Of a DNA stretch of 64,000 nucleotides, positions 50,501-59,900 are shown piece after piece. This DNA comes from Galaxea fascicularis (lineage: Eukaryota; Cnidaria; Anthozoa; Scleractinia; Euphylliidae): positions 40,213,255 to 40,277,254 of the forward strand of contig OX419337.1 in assembly GCA_948470475.1 (NCBI GenBank), read 5' to 3'. The position numbers and the translations under genes are program-made. Positions within the stretch are counted from its first letter, which is position 1, and each line of letters begins with the position of its first letter. The notes beneath the pieces are model-generated. The model was not told the origin of the DNA. It worked only from the letters and a program-made list of their open reading frames with translations, and ran no database searches.

Positions 50501-51090
50501 ATAAAATAAAATTTCAAACCTTACTGATACAGCATAATGTCCAGGATTGTTTTTACTTGGTCTGATAAGATAACTTCCTTGCTTGCCATAGGCTAACAGC
50601 AATGCCTCAGAACTGTTCCTACTTATATCATGGTACCATCTAAAGTATTCAGTAACAAATCATAACTAAGCTAGGACATCTGATATAATGAATCAATATT
50701 ATTTGGTAATTTGTACTTTCAAGGTTCTGTTTTGTTACTTGGCTTTCGTACTTAACTCTCTGATGGTAACTGTTTCAGGAAATCAAATTACATATTATCT
50801 TACAGCTGACATCATTTCTTGTTATGGTAAAAAGACAGTGCTTACAAAGTATTACAAGCACTGTCAAACACTTCTTTTGCCTCATTTGTCTCAAAATGAT
50901 CAGCTGTGAATCTTCCTGGAAAAATTAACAGCAGAACTACGACATATCAATGGTCAATAAACCGCCTAGCTAATTTAATGCCAGGAAGAGCTTGGTAAGG
51001 TTATGTAAGCTTTAGCACAATTTCCGTCTCCCACCAATGTGCCCGGGTTCGATTCCCGCCTTTAGCGCCATATGTGGGTTAAGTTTGTTT

Positions 51091-51124
<34 letters not shown>

Positions 51125-52458
51125 CGGGTACTCTGGTTTTCCCCTCTCCCCGAAAACCAACATTTCCAAATTCCAATTCGATCAGGAATGCACGGATATG
51201 AATTATTTCATATATACTTCACATGTTTGAACGAGTTCTCTTGAGCTCTTTGGTGTTCCGTAAGTAGACAAATTACATTTACATTTTATATTTACTTTAC
51301 TCCTTATGTGTAACCATTTATTAACTGAAACTTAACTGTAACTCACTTCTTATTTTGAAATCACTAAGTAACTGTATTAACTTCCGTCTCTAAGCCTATG
51401 TATATTCAGGACGTAACATGTCGATCAAAGTCGATCATCGAAAACGTAGTCGATAAGTCGATACTACTCGATAGTTGTCGATAATTGTCAATCGACAAGT
51501 TAAATTTGTCGATAAAAGTCGATAATCACAAGATTTTTAAAACTGATTATCGATTTTATCGACAAAAACACAGACAAATGTCACGAAATTCAAGTAACCA
51601 AACCAATAATAGCTCGAACGACTTTTTTGATGAAAGTGTAACCAGCTCTAAAGTTAATCTGTATGGCAATAAAGCTAAATAAAAACCTCAACAACCAAGT
51701 GGTCTGTTATTCATTGTAGAATAGAATGTTTAAATTACCTCGAGAAATGATCGATTAACAGTTTCAGCTTAGCGAAATCGCGATCTACAACTCGGACCAA
51801 CCTAGTTCCCAGGGTCTCTCTAGGCGGGAAAGATGAGAAATCCTGTTTCTTAGGGGAGACAGAACGTATTTCAGAGATTCCATATGAAATGATTTGCGTA
51901 ATAAAAAACTTTTGCTGGAAGAAAAGGGTACTTTTCTCTGTGGTTATTCAGGTTTATACGAGCTTACAATTACAGTGCAAAAGCGGTAAAATGAAGTCTT
52001 GGTATAGCCAATGCTGCTTTATTGATCTTTGCTGGGCAACTGTACTCTTTTTTTCCCGCCTTACATAGTTTTTTGTATTTCCGATTCTTGTCGATTGAAA
52101 TCGATCGAAATCGATCAAAATCAATCATAATCGAACAAAGTCGATAATCACAAGAAATTGTGTGATCGACTTTTATCGATTTCTGATATTTGTCGATTGA
52201 TTAATATCGACAACAATCGACGACGATCGAATTTTATCGACTATCGGAATTATCGACATGATACGTCCTGGTATATTCGAAGGAACAACAGAAACATGGG
52301 GGAAGACCTGGTAATTGACCTATACTAAGAGAAATTATCCTATTAGGGTGAAAAATAGTAATAATTACATCCGCTCTTAGTCCACAGCATTAAAACAAAC
52401 GGAACAACCCACAAACTTACGGGATGTCCTCAATCCTCTTCGATCGACATCCCTCCAT
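41513..52458 (-). CDS. DAPP1: SH2-PH adaptor, DAPP1 (Bam32) orthologue
   Basis: Cytoplasmic adaptor that binds phosphotyrosine through SH2 and PI(3,4,5)P3/PI(3,4)P2 through PH. Exons: 52458-52421, 50639-50520, 49309-49176, 46390-46233, 44956-44909, 44775-44713, 44339-44254, 42082-41995, 41540-41513. GT/AG and phases agree throughout. The start is MEGCRSKRIEDIP, whose last codon is split onto WYHDISR. SH2 residues 14-98 include the phosphate-binding arginine in GSYLIRPS (R39), SVKHF and ETG. Then EEPSIYDD with Tyr117, aligned with the Src-target tyrosine of human DAPP1 (EEPSIYES). PH residues 154-245: KEGFLTKQG, WKRRWF, PIRVLDL, LVFPFRTFFLYAD, EWIDLLTWKL. Exon 9 (DKIKHKGRS) parallels the human tail. 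The final short exon was not found. The introns carry many repeats. Confidence 0.93.
41640..41870 (+). mobile_element. tRNA-related SINE, copy in DAPP1 region
   Basis: Core TCTCCCACCAATGTGACCCG, then GGTTCTCTACTCTGCTCCGA and AACATTTCCAAATTCCAATT. Same family as 34250-34420 and 51020-51290. In the 51 kb copy the B box is intact (GGTTCGATTCC); here it is mutated. Confidence 0.7.
42446..42611. mobile_element. MITE, CAACCAGTTGCAAAATTGTT family, copy 1
   Basis: Left end CTACAACCAGTTGCAAAATT. Right end AAGTATTTTTGCAACTCGTTG, its approximate complement. Lies in intron 7 of the DAPP1 gene. Confidence 0.65.
43912..44182. mobile_element. MITE, CAACCAGTTGCAAAATTGTT family, copy 2
   Basis: Same termini and same inner words (AAAAACATCTTTTCTTTCTC, GGAAAGTGGAAGATC) as copy 1. 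It is longer by a CT-rich/GA-rich inverted insert at 44011-44105. Also in DAPP1 intron 7. Confidence 0.7.
45037..45834. mobile_element. TA-flanked MITE, CAGTTAAACCTT family
   Basis: Ends CAGTTAAACCTTGCATAAGTG and, inverted, CAGTTAAATCTTCCTCTGC, flanked by TA. Internal AGAGGTGGT words resemble those of the element at 62318. In DAPP1 intron 4. Confidence 0.7.
46413..46983. mobile_element. TA-type MITE containing a second MITE
   Basis: Left end CAGTCAAATGTTAATTATCC; right end, inverted, CAGTTGAATGTTGCTTATCC, followed by TA. A second element (46607-46762) with GGCCCCCGTTGTTCAAA/TTTGAACAACCGGGGCC ends and ATCCAnyGGATA hairpins is nested inside. In DAPP1 intron 3. Confidence 0.65.
47672..48998. 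mobile_element. hAT-like element with GGCGGGATGCGGGAT repeats
   Basis: Ends AGGGTCCAAAATAGG and CCTATTTTGGACCCT. Flanks CATACTAG at 47664-47671 and 48999-49006 give a clean 8-bp target duplication. Within 200 bp of the left end and 100 bp of the right end there are repeated GGCGGGATGCGGGAT-type words, all in one orientation, probably subterminal binding sites. No transposase seen. Confidence 0.85.
48510..48689 (+). CDS. Small unknown ORF inside the hAT-like element
   Basis: 59 codons from ATG to TAA, beginning MAKPPVASGSSEAEKEEGD and ending KGEKTVKKIRE. Rich in Lys/Glu, with a hydrophobic VISCVAIFY. The start follows GGGCATT. I do not recognise a family. It could be the first exon of a longer element-encoded protein or a captured host exon. 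Confidence 0.3.
   Translation: MAKPPVASGSSEAEKEEGDVISCVAIFYEKGASGNNYVRKEKFHAVLQKGEKTVKKIRE
49383..50220. mobile_element. 838-bp element with 260-bp inverted repeats
   Basis: The arms 49383-49642 and 49961-50220 are near-identical inverted copies, each exactly 260 bp. Both flanks are TA (49381-49382, 50221-50222), the Tc1/mariner-type target. The 318-bp centre encodes a paired-domain-like fragment on the minus strand. In DAPP1 intron 2. Confidence 0.9.
49640..49891 (-). pseudogene. Paired-domain-like helix-turn-helix fragment
   Basis: From 49891 the frame reads GGIYDNGRRLSQLLREHVLD, then HHDGMSPQLIANEVKSSRHF and VRNIFRYYDQNNSSMPK. This follows the paired-domain plan (GGVFVNGRPLP...IVELAHQG.RPCDISR.L.VSHGCVSKIL.RYYETGSI.P). 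A second part, LGGDLVQYVENEKLCKP, resembles the start of the second paired subdomain. The frame then runs into the inverted repeat, so the catalytic part of any transposase is gone. Confidence 0.7.
51020..51290 (+). mobile_element. tRNA-related SINE
   Basis: Best copy of the TCTCCCACCAATGTG family: GCCCGGGTTCGATTCCCG (B box GGTTCGATTCC), then CTCTGCTCCGAGAGGTTTTT, AACATTTCCAAATTCCAATT, and an AT-rich tail. Confidence 0.72.
51407..52270. mobile_element. TCGAT-rich element, hAT-like
   Basis: Ends CAGGACGTAACATGTCGAT and ATCGACATGATACGTCCTG. Flanks share GTATATT (7 bp, or 8 bp with one base offset). Both ends (51415-51565, 52085-52258) are packed with TCGAT/ATCGA words every 5-15 bp. The middle has no recognisable gene. 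It lies in DAPP1 intron 1. Confidence 0.8.
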
Positions 52459-53524
52459 GTTTTGACGTTAGTTCAAGACATCATAAGTGGTTTTACACCA
52501 AGTACAGACCTTACATAAAGTAGACAGTTTTGCAAGACGTCACGGTTTTGAGCTCAGCTGGTTCTTGGATTACGGAAATCATACACATTGATGTTGAAAC
52601 TTCGGTAACTCTCTCATCAAAAGAGAAGTGAGCTGAATCCAAGCCATGGCAGAAAAAGGTTTGTTTGGATAACTATTACTATATTTGAAGTGTAGAAATA
52701 TAAGGCAAAATACCCGACGTCGGATTATATATCTGTGGAGCAAATTATGAAGAATTGAATACAATGTTTCCGGGTTTTATTGCAGGATAATAGGCCTTGT
52801 TTATTTATTTTCCGATTCAGCCTACCCGATACTTGAGGACTGTTGGTTATTTACAGTACATTCAACCCCGCTCAGCATCTTGTCTACCTGCGAAAGCTTT
52901 GTCCTCGAGTTTCAAGTTTTGTCCGGGAAAAATTGAAGCAGTTCAACAAAAACGAAGAAAGGGTCAGTAAATGGGTATATTTCGTATTTTCGTTATGTTA
53001 GCCTATGCAAATTTAAGTGAAATTTGATGCGAAACTCGAAATGTTCAGTCACGCCTCCGTCAGAAGTTCACGCAAAGCGAGCGCGGAGTCCCCGCGCGAA
53101 ACGTGAGTTGGTGCGAGTAAGGTTCTGAAAACTGAAGCTCATCGTCTCATCCAATGGCACCACATTCATCGCATTGTAGGCACGAAAACCTACCGAGCTG
53201 GCTTGATTAAATTCGATAGGTCTATCATATTTTACCTAATGACTTGTTTCAGTCGGCAGGCCCGTAGGGAGGAGGGGTGCGACAGGTGCGTCCGCATCCC
53301 CCACCCTCCCCCTTCCGCGGGCTGTGGAGGTTCGCCTCCTGGGTCCACCTATTATGAACTCAAACGAGAAACGGCTCAAACGAGAATTTAAAAACCAAAC
53401 TAGCTGACCAAGTTTTAATCAAGTGGTCCACCCGAAGAACAGTCACCAGTTCACCAGTAAACCAAAACTTAAATTGGAATTTGGACCGAACATTGTGTAA
53501 AAATTCCGTCACTAAAATCTTGGC

Positions 53525-53900
53525 AGAATGCATGACACACGCATTCCCAAGAGATTGTTTTATGGCGAATTGGTGCAGGGGAAACGCTCAAATGGTGGAC
53601 AAAAGAAGCGCTACAAGGACTGTCTCAAAGCGTCGCTGAAAAGCTTTGAGATAGAGTGTTGAAACCCAGGAGACCATGGCTCTAGACCGGCCTACCTGGC
53701 GTAGGAAAGTCAACAAAGGCACTGTCCTCTTCGAACAAAACAGGGATAGAAGAGGCTCAGAGGAAGCGTGAGGTGCGAAAATCCAAAGTGATCCCCTTAC
53801 ACCTGCTCGAGAAACTCATCAGTGTACGGAATGTGGCAGAGCCTTCAGTGCCCGTATTGGATGAATCAGCCACAGCCGGAAACACCACACCTAATAGAGA
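53525..53900 (+). pseudogene. LINE ORF C-terminal fragment with zinc finger
   Basis: One frame gives RMHDTRIPKRLFYGELVQGK followed by KKRYKDCLKASLKSFEIE. After a frameshift, another gives MALDRPTWRRKV and finally CTECGRAFSARIGLISHSRK, a C2H2-type finger. These are the end blocks of a cnidarian/fish non-LTR polyprotein. Stops and frameshifts show it is dead. Confidence 0.65.
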
Positions 53901-53976
53901 GATTAGGCATGACGTTTTTGGCCAACGGCAAACGGCAGGCTCCTGCTCAACGTCCTGTAAACGTCATGCTTAATCT
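53897..53976. repeat. 80-bp hairpin repeat
   Basis: AGAGATTAGGCATGACGTTT is complementary, with small differences, to AAACGTCATGCTTAATCTCT at the right side. A short MITE next to the LINE fragment. Confidence 0.65.
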
Positions 53977-54299
53977 CTCTAATCCCTCTACCACGTGATG
54001 TTCATTGTTATCGTCGATACCGACAGACGAACAATTAAAATCACGAGGGTCAAAACTTTTCCTTGTGTTATGGTTCTGAAAACAGCCGTTTTGTGTGGCT
54101 CTGAAAAGAGACACCCCTACCAATTAGCGCCGGAGGCGCTCGAGTGGTCCTCCATTAGCGGTCTGACATACCCCTCCCCTCCCTTGAAAATCCTCGCCAC
54201 GGTCATGATCATGGTCAGACTAGTATCATTATCGCTGTTGTTGGTTTTACTGTTATTCACTACGTTTTTTAATATTTTGCAGCGAGCGATTCGTTGGCA

Positions 54300-55340
54300 A
54301 TGGAAACATATGACGATAGCAGTGATTCGCTCGAAAATCATGACTCATTTATTGTGAGCCAAATCACGGAACAGTTTGAGCAGTTACGGAGACTTCGAGA
54401 GGACTTGCAAAATGCCTTTGTCAGATGGATACCGATAAGACGGCGCACACGGGAACAGTTAGAGGAACTGGCCACAAAACTACATGAGCACCACAGGAAT
54501 GTGAACATCACAACTATCACGGGAGCGTCCATGGGTACCGTGGGAGGGATCCTGTCAGTAGCTGGCCTTATTGCTGCGCCTTTCACATTTGGGGCCGGGA
54601 TTGTTGTGTCACTGGTTGGAGCCGGGATTGGTGGCGCGGGAGGTCTCGTTATGTCAGGGTCCAAAGTAGTTGAGATGATCCTGGAAAAATTAGGCCTCAA
54701 AGAGGTGCAGACGGCAATTGAAGAGGATCACGAAGCTTCCAGAAATCTTACATTGTTACTAGACTCCATGGAAAATTTCATCTCTCAGCTGACACAGTTC
54801 CTTAAGCCACTACACGATGACGCAAGGCTCATCAGGGAATTAGAAGGGAGTGGATTCGATTTCCTTCGCGATCGGATATTCTTTGAAGACATCGGCTCGT
54901 CAACAGAAGAGAAAGTAGATTTCGGCGCTAGGTTCTTTCGAGCGGCAACGTCTGCTGCTACAATATCAGCTTCAGCAGCTGCCACTGTGGGTGTGGTGGC
55001 GCGAAGCGCGGCTCTCGCGGGTACGCGCGCGGCACATATCGCTGGGTCTGTGATTGGTGCCGCTCTCCTGCCACTGGATATTACGCTACTCGTTAAATCA
55101 TCTTTGGAGCTGCATCGCGGATCCACTTCTACAGCAGTGGAAGATATCAGGAAGATTCTGAGTGACCTAGAATGCCCTGATGAAGATGAAGTTGAAGGTT
55201 TAGTCGAGAGTTTTATCGACGAGAAGTTTACTGAAGCGTATAACAAGATTGAGAATAACACAACAGGAGAAAACCAGGCTGATGATGATGACGATGATGA
55301 CGACAGTATTGATAGCCAAAGAGAGAACGAGAATAAATAA
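54300..55340 (+). CDS. Apolipoprotein L-like protein
   Basis: 346-residue protein in one exon, from ATG 54300. ApoL-family proteins are membrane-inserting helical proteins. Visible: an N-terminal amphipathic part (QITEQFEQLRRLREDL), the ApoL signature helical hairpin at residues 72-120 (Gly/Ala/Ser-rich, with GGILSVAGLIAAPFTFGAG and GAGIGGAGG), a middle helical part, and a second Ala-rich hydrophobic stretch (AATSAATISASAAATVG...IGAALLPLDITLLV). The tail has eight consecutive Asp, then SIDSQRENENK. No signal peptide is seen, unlike human APOL1. A strong acceptor (ATTTTGCAG at 54274-54282) just before the ATG suggests an upstream, probably non-coding exon. Family assignment is firm; function is not known. 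Confidence 0.8.
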   Translation: METYDDSSDSLENHDSFIVSQITEQFEQLRRLREDLQNAFVRWIPIRRRTREQLEELATKLHEHHRNVNITTITGASMGTVGGILSVAGLIAAPFTFGAGIVVSLVGAGIGGAGGLVMSGSKVVEMILEKLGLKEVQTAIEEDHEASRNLTLLLDSMENFISQLTQFLKPLHDDARLIRELEGSGFDFLRDRIFFEDIGSSTEEKVDFGARFFRAATSAATISASAAATVGVVARSAALAGTRAAHIAGSVIGAALLPLDITLLVKSSLELHRGSTSTAVEDIRKILSDLECPDEDEVEGLVESFIDEKFTEAYNKIENNTTGENQADDDDDDDDSIDSQRENENK

Positions 55341-55859
55341 CGACTGGAAACCGATAAAAAAGACTACAGAAATGAGACGGATGAAAGATAACTGAAGATT
55401 TTTAAAAATCGGGTTTAGTTAAAACGGTGTAAATAAACGGAATACTCAGTATACGCTTTTAAAAATAAAACCGTTTAGACAAGTTCAATGTTGAGAAATT
55501 TAACTAGTATTTATTTCCAAGCGGGATTAGCCTAAACTCGCTGCGCCAGTTCTTATTGTTCTTACTTCGTTTTACTTGGCAAAATGGAAAAAGCGAGGAA
55601 AGTTTCCAGCCTGCATGAAGCAGTGCTCTGAAGTACAAAAACTAATGTAAAGGACACCACGTTTGAACTGTAAAGTTGACGCCCGTGGAAGATCCAAGAA
55701 ACAGGCGAGCAGAGAATGCGTTCTCTGCTCTCTTTCCCTCCGTAATCGTCGTTCCTGCATCCCCACGTGCTACAAGCTGCTATAGACACGGTTGCAAAAC
55801 TAATACTGATCCTAGGTCAGCTCAACCAAGCTTTTCTCCGTTGGACCATACTAAAAGAA

Positions 55860-56160
55860 ATTGATATAATACAATAGAATACATTTTATTAGCCTTCCCC
55901 AAGGGGTAATTCAAGACTAATTTACATTCCTTTTTTGAGGACTTTTCCAGACTGCACGGTGCAGTTTACTATTATTTTTAGAGAAGGAAAAGATGCCCCA
56001 AGGTCAGCTCTAGGGGTGATCACAGCCAGGGTTCTTTAACGTCCCACAGAATTAATTGTGGAGAGTTGTGAAACGGGACCTCCGGTTTATCGTCCTTATA
56101 CGAGAGAATAAGGACGATGTCAATGACTTCGAGAGTGAAGACCAAGATGTAGCATGTGCA
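55860..56160 (-). mobile_element. SINE-like repeat fragment
   Basis: Contains GGGTTCTTTAACGTCCCACA and GAAACGGGACCTCC, words I associate with a repeat common in coral DNA. An AT-rich tail (ATTGTATTAT-like on the minus strand) is at 55864-55885. The tRNA-like head is missing. Confidence 0.45.
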
Positions 56161-56950
56161 ATTGTACTTGGACAAGAAACTTAGAATACAAAAATTTGAC
56201 AGATGTAGAAAAATGGATAACTCCCAACTTTATTTAAAATCGAGAGGTATTCGTAGAAGTCATTGTACATACATAATTCCATCTAAAGCAAAAAGATTTG
56301 ACCAGAAGAGTGTAACTACACAAACATGTTACACTCAGCGAAATCGCAGGAATTGAAACGATTAACACCTCTGCTCACATTTTTCATCGGTTTACTAGCA
56401 CAGAAAGGAAAGGAAGCCATATGAACCTACTGATAACTCAACGTTTTGATTTTGCAATATAGTTCATAAATCCTTTCGCTTTTTTCCAAAGGATGTTAGA
56501 AATACTCGGTAAAGCCCTCTGCTTTAAAAATAACTTCGAACTCGAAATACATCAAACCACTTACCCTTATTCACTTAACATTACTCTAGAGAATTGTAAA
56601 CACAACTTTAATTCCAAAAATAAGTACAACAAAATAAGGAATGTAATAATTTTCTTGATACAAATTGAAACTTAAAATGTTTAAAATAGAGAATGCCACT
56701 TTGAAAGTAAATAGTACAAAAATGTCCATGTTTTGCTGAAAAGAACGGTTCAAAAATAGGAACGGACAACAGAAACAACTGTTTACCGAGCAAACATTCT
56801 CTTCATAATGCGTTTCACCACAGTGGATATCAGCTAGCGGAACTCAACGGTTGTCGTGGAAATCATACAATGTCACATAAGAGTCACGCCAATCGAATCA
56901 TACCAAGCAGGGCACGCAAGACCGCGACTGTTGACCCAGAAAATTAAACT

Positions 56951-59900
56951 TTACAGTTCAAAATCACTGTCTTCGTCTTCTGACTCTGAATTGTCAAGCT
57001 GCAAAACAAGATGCAGGAAAAGTAACATGAATAATTTGTCAAAAAATTCACGTTTTAAAGGGTGGAATGCATGGCCATACAGCCAAAAAATGTACTGTGG
57101 CGCAAAAATATATACTGTGTCGGACAAAAGGGGCGAAAACCGCGATAGCTAGCCTTAAGGAAAATTGAATTGTTTTTAGAGAGGAAAGCTTTTCGATCAC
57201 GACCCATAGACGCAGGGAGATCTATTCTTCACCTTCATTTTCATTTGCAGACACGTACCAAAAGGGTTACCGGTTTTATCACAACTTCACCACAAAGAGC
57301 TGCTAACTACTTAAGTATAAAAATGTTGTTACTAAGTACAGTATTCGGCTTTCTAGAAATAACACTAATACACGTTAAAACACATTTTCACAAACGGTAT
57401 TTGAAGTTACCTCCTCAAGTTCTTCCTCGGTGTAGAACTTTGTCAACAATTTACGCAGAGGAATCAGGCAGATTATGAAGAAAGGGAAAGATGGTGCGAG
57501 CGATGTTAACTTGACCGCCACCAAGAACGCCAAAGCCAGTATTTGAATTATTGTGTAGACGTGTATCTTTCTGGTTTTCACCTAAACACAGCAAAAACAA
57601 GAGGCTAAAATAAGCCTTAACTCAGGTCTGCAAAAATGGTTCCCTCGATTAGCGCTAAACGAAAGAAGAGACACGTCTGTCCTTAGGCGATACATCTCTT
57701 CAGCTTTCTACCAATCACAGAACAGCTTGCCACGTAGCAAACCACACAAGAGGGGAAGATTGCTTAGAGCGACTTTTCGTTCGAAAAGGTGTGTGCGTAA
57801 GTGGTAACACCCCCACCCAGCAAGACCATGGTAGTTTGCCCGTGCTTCATAACTTACCTTCCTCACGTATCCGACGTCAGGGTGATGTTTAGCGGGCATG
57901 AACATCATAACAAATCTGTCCATCATTTGCAGTCCATACATTGAACAGATACCAAGATACAACAAAACACCGAAAAAAATTGGAATGGGAATCAGATGCA
58001 GGCCTGGCGCTAGCAGAATGGAGAGACCTGAAACAGGGAAAGTAGAAATATAGCGTTAAGTAGGGGAGTTGCATTTATTTCTCCATAAGGCAAATGTATA
58101 AGGGAAAGTACATAATAAGAGAAAAAGGGCAAAAGGTGCTTAAAACAAATAACAGGCCTAGCAGGAGCAGAATGATCAGGCGTGAAATGAGAGGATAGAC
58201 AAAATGTGAGAAGAATGAAAATATACGCTGGCGTTAGCAGGAAGGACGAATGCTCATTTCTCCTCCCAGTCAAATATCTATGAATGCCGTGACTCTAACT
58301 ATTATTTGAGGTAATTATTTAAAACAGTTCGAAATTCACTCAGAGATCCTACTTTCCTGGCATTATGGGGCAGACTGTTCCAGAGGACCGCACCACTGTA
58401 GTAAAAAGTATCACGAAACTAGTTTGTGCCTAGTAAAGGAACTGCAAGTTTCAGAATCAAGGAGTGAGTTTGGCGTGACATCATTACGGTTCACAAATTT
58501 CGAAAGTAAATACTCCGGGGCAAGGCCATGATGGATTTATAGACAACCCGGAAAGCTTTTTGTAAATTATGCTGAGTACTAAGATTTCTCCATCCCAGAG
58601 ACTCGAAAAGAAAAGAAGCATCAGTATCAAAGCTAGAGTAGGTCAACAGCCTGGCTACACGATTTTGGAGCCTTTGTAGCTTACTGGAAAGCTTTATGGA
58701 ACAATTTCCCCAGACGACACTACAACAATCGAAGTGTTGTTGAATTGAAATATTGTAAATGCAAAGAAGGGTCGACGGGGGTACAAACTGTCTCACCCGT
58801 TTAAAGGGCTGCAATACTGGATGCGATCTTTTTGGCCAATTTATCGATACGATCGTTCCAGGTAAGATTTTCATCTATGATAACTCCTAGAGATTTACTT
58901 ATAGAAACTTGGTTAACGGGAGTTCCATTAATTTACAAAGGCTGGAGATGAAGTCAAGGGGACAAACTTTTGCCTCGAGCCGATAAACATGAATTAGGTC
59001 TCAACCATATTCAGCGTAAGTTTGTTTGCAAGTGGCCACTTTCTGATGTTTTCCAAAATATAATCTTGAATGGCATTAATATCGACACCAGCACAAGTAT
59101 GGAAATGAGAGACAATTCGGTAGGTCATTTATGTATAACAAGAACAAGAACAAGTCTCGACAATCCCACAGTTAAAAAGGGGTTTGTGAATAGTCTAGGA
59201 TTCAACCTATACTCACCTGTTAGGATGTGTATAATGATATTTGTTACCCGCTGCTCCTTCACTTCAAGAAGACGCGGTTTCTCTCCAGGTGCGTGTGATG
59301 TGCTCCATATGGACAGTGCATTCACATGAGAAGCTGAGCGTACGGTGTCTGCGCACATCCATGGCAAGCCCAACAGTGAACACCCAAACGCCAAGACTCC
59401 CACAACAACCAGATCCAAATTGTAACCAGGACCCTTTCGTAATTTATGCTCTTTCTTGCTCAAAAGAACACCAGTCATTTCAGTTTCCATGAACAGCAAG
59501 ATGCCAACGAAAATGGCGGGTATGATTGCAGCAAAGATCCAGGGCATTGACATGCCGGTTTTCATCCCCCCGGGGTTAATGAACCAGTCCCTGTCAGGAT
59601 GTGTCGGATGGAAGCCATAGATCAGTGTATTGTTAATGGAGACATGCGGAGTAATAACTTTGTCTCCCAGAGCAAAATCAAGAACAGCCATGCAAACCAT
59701 AGCTATCACCACGCTGGAATCGCTGACGAGTCTTCTGGACTGCAACAAAGCAATTCAAAACATTGTTTAGAACACCGTTTTATTTCTCATATGAAAGCTA
59801 CTGAGCAGCAACTTTCCTGTGGTGCTGTTTTTTATGTGAAAAAACTGATTCTTGCGTTACATGTAAGTCCATTGACATGAACATTTAGTGTCTAAAGAAC

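Noticed and set aside
52579..52764. Minus-strand ORF starting MAWIQLTSLL as first DAPP1 exon
   Set aside because: Its possible donor is phase 0 and does not fit exon 2, whereas 52458-52421 ends in the required phase and gives EDIPWYHD.
54338..55261. Minus-strand open frames of 120 and 158 codons
   Set aside because: Antisense to the ApoL-like coding exon; composition mirrors its Ala/Ser-rich parts.
55562..55864. Overlapping open frames between the ApoL-like and SLC4 genes
   Set aside because: No domain, three overlapping frames, no splice context.
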